Position numbers and translations under genes: made by a program
NCBI GenBank assembly: GCA_039808645.1
Contig: JBDHTL010000047.1
Coordinates: 1 to 23,288, forward strand
DNA: 23,288 nucleotides
DNA from: JAJXWB01 sp039808645
Lineage (GTDB): Bacteria; Pseudomonadota; Alphaproteobacteria; Rhizobiales; Beijerinckiaceae
Reading direction: 5' to 3'
Shown: positions 1-8,446 of the stretch, piece by piece
Numbering within the stretch: position 1 is the stretch's first letter
How the letters are laid out: each line of letters begins with the position of its first letter
Notes under the pieces: model-generated
Seen by the model: the letters and a program-made list of their open reading frames with translations, nothing else
What the model was told of the DNA's origin: nothing
Databases searched by the model: none

Positions 1-913
1 CGTAATAGGCGGTGCCGCAGGCGGTCAGCGTCACGCGGTTGAGGCTCTTCGCGTCGAAGGGCAGCGCGAAGGGCAGCGACACCTTGCCGCCGGACATGTC
101 GAGGTAGTGGGCGAGCGTGCGACCGACGACCTCGGGCTGCTCGTGGATTTCCTTCGCCATGAAATGGCGGTGCTCGCCCTTGTCGACGAGAAAGGCGGAG
201 GCCTGGGTGCGGATGCGCAGGCGCTCGACGACCGCGCCGGCGGCGTCGTGGAATTCGGCGCCCTTGCGGGTGAGCACGACCCAGTCGCCCTCGTCGAGAT
301 AGGTGACGTCCTGCGTGAAGGGCGCGAGCGCCAGCGCGTCGGAGCCGAGATACATCTGCCCGTCGCCCCAGCCGACCGCCAGCGGCGACCCGCGCCGCGC
401 GCCCACGAGAAGGTCGGGCTCGCCCTCGAACAGGAAGGCGAGCGCAAAGGCGCCGCGCAGTTTCGGCAGAGCGGCGGCGACCGCCTCGACCGCCGAATTG
501 CGGCCCTTCATCTCCTCGGCGACGAGATGGGCGACGACTTCCGTGTCGGTCTCGGTCTCGAATTTGTGGCCCTTGGCGCGAAGCCCGTCCCGAAGCTCGC
601 GGAAATTCTCGATGATGCCGTTGTGGACGACCGCGACGCGGTCGTTGGCGTGGGGATGGGCGTTGATTTCGTTGGGGCGGCCGTGCGTCGCCCAGCGGGT
701 GTGGCCGATGCCGCTATGGCCTTCCAGCGGCTCGCGGGCGAGCCGGTCCCCGAGATTGCGCAGCTTGCCCTCGGCGCGGCGGCGCGTGACGTGGCCGTTT
801 TCCAGCGTGGCGACGCCAGCCGAATCGTAGCCGCGATATTCGAGCCGCTTCAACGCCTCGACGATGTCGCCCGCCACCGGCTCGTTGCCGAGAATTCCGA
901 CTATCCCGCACAT
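1..913 (-). CDS. glmS: Glutamine--fructose-6-phosphate aminotransferase (isomerizing), N-terminal part, cut by window edge
   Basis: GlmS makes glucosamine-6-phosphate from fructose-6-phosphate and glutamine, the first step towards UDP-GlcNAc for peptidoglycan and LPS, in the cytoplasm. Reading leftward from an ATG at 913 the protein begins MCGIVGILG, which fixes the start because Cys2 is the glutaminase nucleophile. The LEYRGYDSAG, GHTRWATHG and VVHNGIIEN motifs of the class II glutamine amidotransferase domain follow. About 304 of the usual ~608 residues are present. The last visible part, ending TLTACGTAYY, is the start of the first SIS (isomerase) domain, so the rest lies left of base 1. 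I see no frameshift. Its usual partner glmU is on the same strand upstream, but a divergently oriented small gene at 1125-1370 lies between them, so glmS probably has its own promoter in 914-1124. Confidence 0.96.
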   Translation of the reverse strand, partial: MCGIVGILGNEPVAGDIVEALKRLEYRGYDSAGVATLENGHVTRRRAEGKLRNLGDRLAREPLEGHSGIGHTRWATHGRPNEINAHPHANDRVAVVHNGIIENFRELRDGLRAKGHKFETETDTEVVAHLVAEEMKGRNSAVEAVAAALPKLRGAFALAFLFEGEPDLLVGARRGSPLAVGWGDGQMYLGSDALALAPFTQDVTYLDEGDWVVLTRKGAEFHDAAGAVVERLRIRTQASAFLVDKGEHRHFMAKEIHEQPEVVGRTLAHYLDMSGGKVSLPFALPFDAKSLNRVTLTACGTAYY

Positions 914-1124
914 GTCAGCGTCGTCACTTTCCCTGTTCGTCCGGCCAACCCAGAGCTAAGAGGCCGGGGACGCCGACGCAAGCGCAAATGCCGGCCCTGC
1001 CCCTTCGATCATTTTGCAGCGTAAACAACGCCCCGCCCGTTTCGCCTTTATTTCGACCAAGGTCTGTGGCCATTGCGGGGCGGCGCGGGAATCGGCCTCG
1101 CGTCAGCATCGTCTGGAGCCCAAC
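914..1124. other. Divergent intergenic region between glmS and a small secreted-protein gene
   Basis: These 211 bases must carry the start signals of both flanking genes. I see no convincing -35/-10 pair in either direction and no clean terminator hairpin. The glmS side has only a weak purine stretch (GGGAAAG) about 13 bases before its ATG. The plus-strand gene has GGAG six bases before its ATG at 1125. A glmS leader ribozyme, as found in Firmicutes, is not evident and would not be expected in this group. Confidence 0.4.
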
Positions 1125-1370
1125 ATGACGCCCTTGCGCAGCCTGATCATCGTCGCCTTCGCGGTCTTCGCCGCCGGCGGGGCGGCGCAGGCGCAGGAGA
1201 AGAAGAAGCCGAGCTGCCAGAGCATCTTCAACATCTGCATGAAACGGGCGGGCTCCGGCCATGCGGCGATCTGCCAGGACATGTTCGCCATGGCCAAGTC
1301 GAAGGGCGAGTGGCAGGAAACGCAGGACGAGAACGGCGTGCGTTACGCCGCCGTGCCCTGCACGCCCTAA
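1125..1370 (+). CDS. Small secreted cysteine-containing protein of unknown function (81 aa)
   Basis: I do not recognise a named family. The protein has a clear Sec signal peptide: a basic start (MTPLR), a hydrophobic core of about 14 residues and an AQA cleavage motif near residue 23. The mature part of about 58 residues is hydrophilic with four cysteines (within SCQSIFNIC, AAICQD and the terminal VPCTP), which suggests disulphides in the periplasm. The start is supported by GGAG six bases upstream and by the signal peptide beginning exactly there. It sits between glmS and glmU in the opposite direction, and its TAA stop overlaps the glmU stop tail to tail (shared CTAA, 1367-1370). A longer upstream reading in the same frame lacks a better start. 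Coding nature is well supported; function is not. Confidence 0.75.
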   Translation: MTPLRSLIIVAFAVFAAGGAAQAQEKKKPSCQSIFNICMKRAGSGHAAICQDMFAMAKSKGEWQETQDENGVRYAAVPCTP

Positions 1371-2713
1371 CCTTTCTTCCTGGAGGCCCGGAACGCGGCC
1401 GCCCAACCGGACTTCTGGACCTGCCGGCCGCGGCCGAGCGCCAGCGCGTCCGGCTCGACGTCGTCGGTGATGACCGAGCCGGAGCCGACATAGGCGCCGG
1501 CGCCGATGGTCACCGGCGCGACAAGCGAGGAATTGGTGCCGACGAAGGCGCCCTCCCCGATCTCGGTGCGATATTTGCCGAAACCGTCGTAATTGCAGGT
1601 GATGACGCCTGCGCCGATGTTCGATTTCGCGCCGACCGAGGCGTCGCCGATATAGGCGAGATGGTTGACCTTGGCGCCCTTGCCGACGGTGGAGGCCTTG
1701 ATCTCCACGAAATTGCCGATGTGGGCGCTTTCCCCGAGCCTCGCGCCGGGGCGCAGGCGCGCGAAGGGGCCGATGGTCGCGCCCGCTTCCACCTGCGCGC
1801 CTTCCAGATGGCAGAAAGCCCTGACGAGGACGCCGTCGGCGATCGCGACGCCCGGCCCGAACACGACGTTCGGCTCGATCGTGACGTCGCGGCCGAGCTT
1901 CGTGTCGGCGCTGAAATGAACGGTGTCCGGGGCGACCAGCGTCGCGCCCGCGCGCATCGCCGCCTCCCGCAGGCGCTTCTGCGCGCCGGCCTCGGCGGCG
2001 GCGAGCTGCACGCGGTCGTTGACGCCCTGGACCTCATCCTCGGCGGCCGCGCGATGCGTGGCCTTCAGACCGCGCGCCCGGGCGACGGCGACGACATCGG
2101 TCAGATAGAATTCCTTCTGCGCGTTCTGGTTTTCGACGGCGTCGAGCAGTTCCAGCGCATGCGCGCCGTCGAGCGCCATCAAGCCGGCGTTGCAGAGCCG
2201 CGTCTCGCGTTCGGCCTCGGTCGCATCCTTGTGTTCGCGGATCGCGCGCAATTCCCCGTCCGCGCCGAGCAGCAGCCGCCCGTAGCCCTGCGGGTCCGCG
2301 GCGACAAAGCCGAGCGCCGCCACAGCCGCGCCGTCCGCGACCGCCGCGCGCAGGCCGGCGAAGGTCTCCGGCCGGATCAGCGGCGTGTCGGCAAAGGCGA
2401 TCAGCATGTCGTCGAAACCGCGCTCGAGCGCCGCGCGGGCGGCCAGCACTGCGTGGGCGGTGCCGAGCCGCTCGGTCTGGACGAAGACCTCAGTCTCGGG
2501 CGCGATGGCGCGCGCGGCGGCGGCCACATCGTCCCGTCCGGGCCCGACCACGAGCGCGATCGCGTCGGCGCCGGCCGCCTGGACGGCGCCGACGACATGG
2601 GCGACCATGCTGCGGCCCGCGACCTCATGCAGCACCTTTGGCTTTGCCGAGCGCATCCTGACGCCCTCGCCCGCAGCCAAAACGACGGCGATACAGCGGC
2701 GGGCAGACGACAT
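1367..2713 (-). CDS. glmU: Bifunctional UDP-N-acetylglucosamine pyrophosphorylase / glucosamine-1-phosphate N-acetyltransferase
   Basis: GlmU acetylates glucosamine-1-phosphate and then couples it to UTP, giving UDP-GlcNAc for peptidoglycan and lipid A. The 448-residue product is full length for the family. The N-terminal uridylyltransferase starts with VVLAAGEGVRM and KPKVLH (residues 10-29). From about residue 255 hexapeptide repeats form the left-handed beta-helix acetyltransferase, with the catalytic histidine in KVNHLAYIGDA (His351) and the ITCNYDG motif after it. The start at 2713 is chosen over an upstream ATG at 2758 because GGAG lies seven bases before it and the protein then begins just before the nucleotide-binding loop. 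The loop reads GEGVRM where GxGTRM is usual. The gene converges with the small gene at 1125-1370 and is divergent from opgG. Confidence 0.97.
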   Translation of the reverse strand: MSSARRCIAVVLAAGEGVRMRSAKPKVLHEVAGRSMVAHVVGAVQAAGADAIALVVGPGRDDVAAAARAIAPETEVFVQTERLGTAHAVLAARAALERGFDDMLIAFADTPLIRPETFAGLRAAVADGAAVAALGFVAADPQGYGRLLLGADGELRAIREHKDATEAERETRLCNAGLMALDGAHALELLDAVENQNAQKEFYLTDVVAVARARGLKATHRAAAEDEVQGVNDRVQLAAAEAGAQKRLREAAMRAGATLVAPDTVHFSADTKLGRDVTIEPNVVFGPGVAIADGVLVRAFCHLEGAQVEAGATIGPFARLRPGARLGESAHIGNFVEIKASTVGKGAKVNHLAYIGDASVGAKSNIGAGVITCNYDGFGKYRTEIGEGAFVGTNSSLVAPVTIGAGAYVGSGSVITDDVEPDALALGRGRQVQKSGWAAAFRASRKKG

Positions 2714-2769
2714 TCCGATCTCCGGGAGAGGCGCGCAGACGGCGGACGCCGTTGCCAAACGCTTTGAAC

Positions 2770-2798
2770 AGTATAAACACGAGCCGTCGGGCGCGGAA
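2770..2798 (-). promoter_or_regulatory. Candidate glmU promoter
   Basis: On the minus strand a good -10 (TATACT, 2775 down to 2770) lies 57 bases before the glmU ATG, in an AT-rich island (2761-2780) that stands out in GC-rich DNA. A weak -35 (TTCCGC, 2798 to 2793) lies 17 bases further upstream. The -10 match is good and the -35 poor, so this is tentative. I found no equally good promoter for opgG in the same gap. Confidence 0.35.
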
Positions 2799-2894
2799 GG
2801 ATCGCGGACCGCGTTCGACCCCGGCCCGCCCGCCTCAGATAACCCACGTTCGCGCGATGGTCACGCCCGCGTCTTTCGGAAAGTCTGTTTGTCC

Positions 2895-4415
2895 ATGATC
2901 GTGCGTCGAGACGTGCTGAAGGGCGTAGCGAGCGGGGCCGGCCTGCTGCTTTCGTCCCCGGTTTTCGCGCAGACGCAGGGCGGGCCGGAGCAGCCGACGC
3001 CGTTCCAGCAGGGCATGGTGCTGGACCTGGCGCGCAGCTTCGCCAAGACCCCCTACAAGCCCTCGCCCACCGACCTGCCGGACGCCTTCAACGGGCTCAA
3101 CTACGACCAGTACGTCGGCCTGCGCTACCGCAGGGAGAAGCTGATCTGGGCCGACGACAAGGTCGGCTTCGTGATCGAGCCCCTTCATCGCGGGTTCATC
3201 TTCAACTCGCACATGATGATCCAGCTGGTCGAGAACGGCCTGTCGCGGCGTCTCGCCTACAATCCGGCCGATTTCGAATTCGGGTCGGTCAGGGCGCCGC
3301 AGGAACTGCCGGACATCGGATTTTCCGGCTTTCGCGTGCTCGTTCCGCGCGAGGGCAGGCTCGCGGAGGTCGCCATCTTCCAGGGCGCGAGTTTCTTCAA
3401 GGCGCGCGCGCCCGGGCAGACCTACGGCGTGCAGGCGCGCGGCCTGTCGCTGAAGACGGCCGACCCGCGCGGCGAGGAATTCCCGCAGTTCAAGGCCGTA
3501 TGGATCGAGAAGCCGACGCTCGCCAGCAATGCGCTGGTGGTCCACGCGCTTCTGGATTCCGACAGCGTCGCCGGCGCCTATCGCTTCACGATCAGGCCCG
3601 GCGAGGCGATCATCGTCGACACCGAGCTCACGCTCGCGCCGCGCGCCAATGTCGAGAATGTCGGCATCGCCTCGATGAGCGCGACGAGCATTTCCTCGCC
3701 GCTCGATCGCCGGCGGCCGGACGACGTCCGGCCGACCGTCGCGGAGGTCAACGGCCTGCAGATGAACAGCGGCAAGGACGAGTGGATCTGGCGGCCGGTC
3801 ACCAACCGGCAGACGCTGCAGATCTCCTCGTTCGTCGACGAAAAGCCGAAGGGCTTCGGTTTCCTGATGCGCAATCGCGACTTCGAATCCTACGAGGACG
3901 ACGAAGGAAAGTGGGAGCTGCGGCCCTCGCTGTGGATCGAGCCCCTGAGCGAGTTCGGCGCGGGGCTGGTGACGCTCACCGAAATCCCGGCGGAATCGGA
4001 AACCAACAGCAATTGCATCGCCTACTGGCGGCCGAAAGGCGGCCTGGCGGCCGGCGTCGAGACATCGTGGGCCTATCGCCAGTTCTGGTGCTGGGAGCCG
4101 CCGTCGCAGGCGCCGCTGCTGCGCGTCTCGGAGTCGCGCGGCGGGCGCGGCGGCGGCAAGCGGCGACGCTTCATCGTCGCCTTTTCCGGCGACGCGCTCG
4201 CGGATCCGCAGGGGCTGCGCGACATCAAGCCGGCGCTGACGGCGGCGCCCGGTTCCATCGCGTCGGTGCGGACCTATCTCTATCGCGACCGCAAGGCCTA
4301 TCGCGTCGTGTTCGACCTCGATCCCGGCGCCGAGACCCAGTCGGAAATCCGTCTCGTTCTCGAGGCGGACGGCAAACCCGTGAGCGAGACCTGGCTCTAC
4401 AGATGGACGCCGTGA
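2895..4415 (+). CDS. opgG: Periplasmic glucan biosynthesis protein, OpgG/OpgD (MdoG) family, with Tat signal
   Basis: OpgG-family proteins act in the periplasm on osmoregulated periplasmic glucans, shaping or branching the beta-glucan backbone produced by OpgH. The 506-residue product has the length and typical blocks of the family, including NYDQYVGLRYR near the N-terminus and the C-terminal VVFDLDPG and SETWLYRWTP. The start at 2895 gives MIVRRDVLKG followed by a hydrophobic stretch and PVFAQ, a twin-arginine signal peptide. In E. coli it is OpgD rather than OpgG that carries a Tat signal, so the protein may be OpgD-like even though its position next to opgH is that of opgG. The shine-dalgarno (GGAAAG) is rather distant. 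Its stop overlaps the start of opgH by 13 bases, indicating translational coupling. Confidence 0.92.
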   Translation: MIVRRDVLKGVASGAGLLLSSPVFAQTQGGPEQPTPFQQGMVLDLARSFAKTPYKPSPTDLPDAFNGLNYDQYVGLRYRREKLIWADDKVGFVIEPLHRGFIFNSHMMIQLVENGLSRRLAYNPADFEFGSVRAPQELPDIGFSGFRVLVPREGRLAEVAIFQGASFFKARAPGQTYGVQARGLSLKTADPRGEEFPQFKAVWIEKPTLASNALVVHALLDSDSVAGAYRFTIRPGEAIIVDTELTLAPRANVENVGIASMSATSISSPLDRRRPDDVRPTVAEVNGLQMNSGKDEWIWRPVTNRQTLQISSFVDEKPKGFGFLMRNRDFESYEDDEGKWELRPSLWIEPLSEFGAGLVTLTEIPAESETNSNCIAYWRPKGGLAAGVETSWAYRQFWCWEPPSQAPLLRVSESRGGRGGGKRRRFIVAFSGDALADPQGLRDIKPALTAAPGSIASVRTYLYRDRKAYRVVFDLDPGAETQSEIRLVLEADGKPVSETWLYRWTP

Positions 4416-6595
4416 TCGAAAGCCGCCCGAGCGCCTCCGTTGCGACGGCGCCGGCCATGCCGCCGGAATCGCCGATCGCGATGCCGGTGCAGAGCCTGTC
4501 GCGCTTCGACAAGAAGGCGCGCCGCAAATGGCTGCTGCCCGCCAGCGCGCGCAGCCCGTGGCTGGCGCGGCTCGCCGTGTTCGGCGGCGGGCTCGCGCTT
4601 ACCGCCTATGGCGCGCACGAAATGTACAAGGTCGTCGAGGTCGGCGGCGTCACCATCCTGAAATGGGCGCTGCTGTTTCTCTTCCTGGCCAATTTCTCAT
4701 GGATCGCGCTCGCCTTCACCAGCGGCGTGGTCGGCCTGGTCTGGATGCTGATCCAAGGCCGCGTGCGCTTCGAGACGCCGAGCGCGCTCGGCGCGCGGAC
4801 CGCCGTCGTCATGCCGATCTACAACGAGGAGCCGAGCCGCGTGTTCGGATCGCTGCAGGCGATCTGGGAAGACGTGGAGGCGACCGGGCTCGGCGCGCAT
4901 TTCGACTGGTTCTTCCTGTCGGACACGACCGATCCCGACATATGGATCGCGGAGGAGCGCGCCCTGATCGCGCTGCGCGAGCGGCTCGGTCCGGACTGCC
5001 GCGTCTACTACCGGCACCGCCCGAAGAACACGGCGCGCAAGGCCGGCAATATCGCCGACTTCGTCAGCCGCTGGGGCGGCGCCTATCCGCACATGGTCGT
5101 GCTCGACGCCGACAGCCTGATGACCGGCCACGCCATCGTGACGCTCGCCCAGCGCATGGAGGGCGACCCCGATTCCGGCATCATCCAGACGCTGCCGCTG
5201 ATCATCAACCGCAACACGCTGTTTGCGCGCGTGCAGCAGTTCGCCGCGCGCATCTACGGGCCGGTGATCGCGGCGGGCCTCTCCGCGTGGATGGGCCGCG
5301 ACGGCAATTACTGGGGCCACAACGCCATCATCCGCACCGCCGCCTTCGCGGCGCATTGCGGATTGCCCGACCTGCGCGGAAAGCCGCCGTTCGGCGGACA
5401 TATCCTCAGCCACGATTTCGTCGAGGCGGCGCTGATCCGGCGCGCGGGCTATTCCGTTTACATGCTGCCGACGCTGAAAGGCTCCTACGAGGAAAGCCCG
5501 CCCTCGCTGATCGACGTCTCCTCGCGCGACCGGCGCTGGTGCCAGGGCAACCTGCAGCACGTCCGCCTCCTGCCGACCAAGGGACTGCACTGGGCCTCGC
5601 GCCAGCATTTCCTGACCGGCATCTTCGGCTATCTCGCCTCGCCGCTCTGGCTGATGCAGCTCGTCATCGGCATCATGATCGTCCTGCAGGCGACCTACAT
5701 CCGTCCCGAATATTTCACGAGCGACTTCACCCTGTTCCCGGCCTGGCCGCGTTTCGACGCCGAGCGCTCGCTCGCGCTGTTCGGCGTGACCATGAGCATC
5801 CTGCTGGCGCCGAAATTCTTCGGCCTGTTCCTGGCGCTGATCGACGGCGAGACGCGGCGCGGCGGCGGCGGCTTCCTTCGTCTCACGGTATCCTCCCTGC
5901 TCGAGATCGTGATGTCGGCGCTGCTCGCGCCGATCATGATGCTCGTCCAGACCGGCCATGTGATGAACATCCTGTTCGGCTTCGACACGGGCTGGAATCC
6001 GCAGCGCCGCGACGACGGCTCGATTCCCTTCAAGGCGATCGTGCGCAAGCATCGCTCGCACATGGCGCTCGGCGCGGTGAGCCTCGTCGCCGGCATCCTG
6101 ATCTCGCCCTCGCTGGTCGCGTGGATGTCGCCGACGATCGCCGGCCTCATCTTCGCCATCCCGATTTCCTGGGCGAGCGGCCAGCTCGCGATCGGACTGG
6201 CGCTTCGCAAGATCGGGCTGCTGACGACGCCCGAGGAGCGGACGGTTCCGCCGATCGCGGTCCGCGCCAACGCGCTCGCGCAGGAACTCGCCGCCGAGCA
6301 CGACGATCACATCGACTGCGTCCGCATCATCCACGCCGACGCCGCGTTCCGCGCCGCGCACGAAGCGTTCCTGCCGGAATACCAGCGCCGCGCGAAGGGA
6401 GACATCACGCCCGAGCGGGCGCTGGCCGAGGCGAAGCTCAACGAGGCCGAGACGGTCGACGACGCCGTCGCCTGGCTGAAGCCGAAGGAACGCATGGTCG
6501 CCCTGCACGACCGCGCGCTGATCGCGCTGATCGCGCGGCTGCCCGACACCGCGCCGGCGCTCGCCGCCACGCCGGCCGAGGACGCCGCCGCCTGA
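4403..6595 (+). CDS. opgH: Osmoregulated periplasmic glucan glucosyltransferase
   Basis: OpgH is the inner-membrane family 2 glycosyltransferase that polymerises glucose from UDP-glucose into periplasmic glucan. The 730-residue product carries VVMPIYNEEP (136-145), the DAD metal-binding triad (235-237), an acceptor-side SHD (336-338) and the RDRRWCQGN motif (375-383). Two membrane segments precede the catalytic domain (about 53-73 and 86-116) and several follow it (about 405-430, 456-480, 495-525, 555-600), ending in a charged cytoplasmic tail. It is shorter than E. coli OpgH (~847 aa), mainly at the ends. The start at ATG 4403 lies inside the last codons of opgG; a GTG at 4412 is a possible alternative. 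The two genes form one operon, and a hairpin directly after the stop probably ends it. Confidence 0.94.
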   Translation: MDAVIESRPSASVATAPAMPPESPIAMPVQSLSRFDKKARRKWLLPASARSPWLARLAVFGGGLALTAYGAHEMYKVVEVGGVTILKWALLFLFLANFSWIALAFTSGVVGLVWMLIQGRVRFETPSALGARTAVVMPIYNEEPSRVFGSLQAIWEDVEATGLGAHFDWFFLSDTTDPDIWIAEERALIALRERLGPDCRVYYRHRPKNTARKAGNIADFVSRWGGAYPHMVVLDADSLMTGHAIVTLAQRMEGDPDSGIIQTLPLIINRNTLFARVQQFAARIYGPVIAAGLSAWMGRDGNYWGHNAIIRTAAFAAHCGLPDLRGKPPFGGHILSHDFVEAALIRRAGYSVYMLPTLKGSYEESPPSLIDVSSRDRRWCQGNLQHVRLLPTKGLHWASRQHFLTGIFGYLASPLWLMQLVIGIMIVLQATYIRPEYFTSDFTLFPAWPRFDAERSLALFGVTMSILLAPKFFGLFLALIDGETRRGGGGFLRLTVSSLLEIVMSALLAPIMMLVQTGHVMNILFGFDTGWNPQRRDDGSIPFKAIVRKHRSHMALGAVSLVAGILISPSLVAWMSPTIAGLIFAIPISWASGQLAIGLALRKIGLLTTPEERTVPPIAVRANALAQELAAEHDDHIDCVRIIHADAAFRAAHEAFLPEYQRRAKGDITPERALAEAKLNEAETVDDAVAWLKPKERMVALHDRALIALIARLPDTAPALAATPAEDAAA

Positions 6596-6643
6596 TTTCG
6601 CGGGCCGCGGCCTTGCGCGCCGTGCCCGCGGCGAGCGCGAAAT
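6595..6643 (+). terminator. Inverted repeat just after opgH, possible terminator
   Basis: ATTTCGCG (6595-6602) is the exact reverse complement of CGCGAAAT (6636-6643), and the self-complementary CCGCGG occurs in both arms (6605-6610 and 6626-6631), so a long GC-rich hairpin can form. It begins at the last base of the opgH stop codon. There is no U tract, so it is not a textbook intrinsic terminator. Its location between two convergent genes (the minus-strand gene ends at 6719) fits a transcript end in either direction. Confidence 0.4.
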
Positions 6644-6718
6644 ATGGACGCCGATGCGCGAGCTCGGCGAACGCCAGACATCCTTCGCCAGGCGCGCGAG
6701 GCCGCCGAACAGCGCGGC

Positions 6719-8359
6719 TCACAGGCCCTTCGCATTGCCCTTCAGGATCTTGTAGCGCTGGCCGTCGCCGTCGTCGTCGGTGAAGGTCGCCGCGTCGCCG
6801 AACACCTCGACCTGGTAGCAGGTCTCGTCGTCCTCGCTCCCGGAATAGACGATGCAGACCTTCTGTCCGCGCAACGCCCATTTGCCGGCGGTCACGGTCT
6901 CGTCGTCGAGCTGCTTCAGCGTGCCGTCGGGCCGGTAATATTCGAACAGCGCATCCCCGTCGGAATTTTTCCCCGCGACCGTGTTGCCGACCAGGGCGGC
7001 CCACGCGTCCATGCCCTTCAGTTTGCCCGCAGCCGCAACAGCAGCCGGCGGCGCCTGCGCGACCGCGGGCGCGGGCGGCCTGGCCGTCGGCGCCGTCGCG
7101 GGCGCGCCTTCGGTGAAGAAGGCGACATCGAGCTTCTGGAGCGCCGCCAGCGGATTGGGCGCGCCGACGAGGTCCGTCACCTTCACCGGGCCGCTCTTGC
7201 CCTTGATGGCGACCGTCAGGCTCTTCGGATTGTCGAGAAACTTGCCGATGGCGGCGGCGGCGGCCGCGCCGACCGGATCGCCGCCGGCGAGCGCCGGCGC
7301 GAGCATGCCCGCAGCCGCCTTCCATTCCGCGACGACCTGCGCCGCCGTCTTGTTCTGATCCTTCGCCGCATGGGCGACGATCTTGTCGAACACGCCGCCG
7401 TTGACGATCCGCAATTCCAGCGCGTCGATGGAACTCGCCGCCAGCGCGGCGGCGCGCGCGTCGGTTGCGCCGACAAGCAGCGTGCGATCGACGCCCGCGA
7501 TCTTCCCGCGCAGGCGCAGCGACGCGAGGCCGGGCAAGTCCACGGAGAAGTCGTCGAGATTGTAGACGCGCTGCGCGGGGGCGTAGACGCCGGCGAAACG
7601 CCAGTTGGTCTCGACGCGCTCGTAGCCCTCCGCCGCCAGCGTCGCGCCGGCCTTCGACGCTTTCGGCAATTGCACGGTCAGTCCGTTCATCGAGACCGTC
7701 GTGCGCGCCGGCGTGTCGCCCTCGTAGGTCTGTTCGGCGTTGAGGGACGCGAGATTCAGCCGCACGAGATTGCCGCCGGGCGCGTCGGCCGGCGTATCCT
7801 TGTCCGGCGCCGTGATCTCGACGCCGTCGGACGTCAGGCGCGACGCCTTGAGCAGGCCTTCCAGCGAGCCGCCGCTCTTGAGCGCCGCGAGCATTTGCCC
7901 GGCGTCGAGCTTGTCGATCGTGATCGCGCCGCCTTTCAGCGTGACCCGGCCGCCCGTCTTGTCCTTTCCGTCGCCGCCGAAGGAGGCGAGGCTCACACGT
8001 CCCGCCATGCCCTTGCTGACGTCGCTGATCCTGAGATCGCGCAGGGTGATCGCGCCGTCGCCGTCACTCGGGGCGGCTATCGCCTCGGGAATGACGATCT
8101 GCTTGGCTTCGAGCTTGCCCAAGATCGCGGCGGCCTCGTCGCGCGAGGCGGATGTCAGAAGCTTCGTCGCCTCGTCGGCCGTGATGTTCGCGCCGATGAA
8201 ATCCACATGCCGGATCGTGAATTTCGATTTTTCGGTCGTGGCGGTCAGGTTGTCGAGCGCGATATTGGTCTGCGCGCTCGCGACCGTCGCGCACGCAAGG
8301 CAGACCACGAACGAGAGCGCGGCCGTCAGCACGCGATGTCTATGCAGTTGCGACGACAT
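6719..8359 (-). CDS. Exported protein of unknown function with DUF995-like C-terminal domain (546 aa)
   Basis: The start at 8359 gives a clear Sec signal peptide (hydrophobic core, then ATVASAQ at residues 24-30) and is preceded by AAGGA six bases upstream; an ATG 33 bases earlier would hide the signal peptide. Residues 31-415 are a beta-rich, weakly repetitive region with stretches such as ITLRDLRISDV and VTLKGGAITIDKL, reminiscent of large exported proteins built from repeating strands. An Ala/Pro-rich linker (about 418-445) leads to a C-terminal domain (448-546) with LVGNTVAG, EYYRPDGT, GKWALRG and VCIVYSG and paired cysteines (C502, C514). This resembles DUF995-type alphaproteobacterial periplasmic domains; that assignment is from memory of the pattern. 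No function can be given. It stands alone, convergent with opgH and downstream of copA. Confidence 0.8.
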   Translation of the reverse strand: MSSQLHRHRVLTAALSFVVCLACATVASAQTNIALDNLTATTEKSKFTIRHVDFIGANITADEATKLLTSASRDEAAAILGKLEAKQIVIPEAIAAPSDGDGAITLRDLRISDVSKGMAGRVSLASFGGDGKDKTGGRVTLKGGAITIDKLDAGQMLAALKSGGSLEGLLKASRLTSDGVEITAPDKDTPADAPGGNLVRLNLASLNAEQTYEGDTPARTTVSMNGLTVQLPKASKAGATLAAEGYERVETNWRFAGVYAPAQRVYNLDDFSVDLPGLASLRLRGKIAGVDRTLLVGATDARAAALAASSIDALELRIVNGGVFDKIVAHAAKDQNKTAAQVVAEWKAAAGMLAPALAGGDPVGAAAAAAIGKFLDNPKSLTVAIKGKSGPVKVTDLVGAPNPLAALQKLDVAFFTEGAPATAPTARPPAPAVAQAPPAAVAAAGKLKGMDAWAALVGNTVAGKNSDGDALFEYYRPDGTLKQLDDETVTAGKWALRGQKVCIVYSGSEDDETCYQVEVFGDAATFTDDDGDGQRYKILKGNAKGL

Positions 8360-8390
8360 GGAAAATCCTTTCGGCCGGCAAGGACCGCCC

Positions 8391-8418
8391 ACTATGGCAG
8401 GACTTCGCGCCGTCGCAA
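8391..8418 (-). promoter_or_regulatory. Candidate promoter for the 546-aa exported protein
   Basis: On the minus strand TTGCGA (8418 to 8413) and CATAGT (8396 to 8391) are separated by 16 bases and lie 32 bases before the ATG at 8359. Each hexamer matches the sigma-70 consensus at four of six positions. The pair lies in the 87-base gap between copA and the gene, so it would allow expression independent of copper. Weak support. Confidence 0.3.
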
Positions 8419-8446
8419 CGCGCGCACGCTTTTGTGATCGGCCGCT

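Noticed and set aside
962..996. GGCCGG/CCGGCC pair as terminator in the glmS upstream region
   Set aside because: Only six bases, each self-complementary, with a 23-base loop and no T tract; chance in GC-rich DNA.
107..1024. A 305-codon plus-strand frame across glmS
   Set aside because: glmS on the other strand has all its family motifs and an obligate MCGIVG start; the plus frame has no recognisable domain.
914..1124. glmS ribozyme leader
   Set aside because: No matching core pattern seen and the ribozyme is known from Firmicutes, not from this group.
4528..6783. A 751-codon plus-strand frame over opgH
   Set aside because: Same strand as opgH in another frame, extremely Arg-rich, no start signal; a shadow of opgH.
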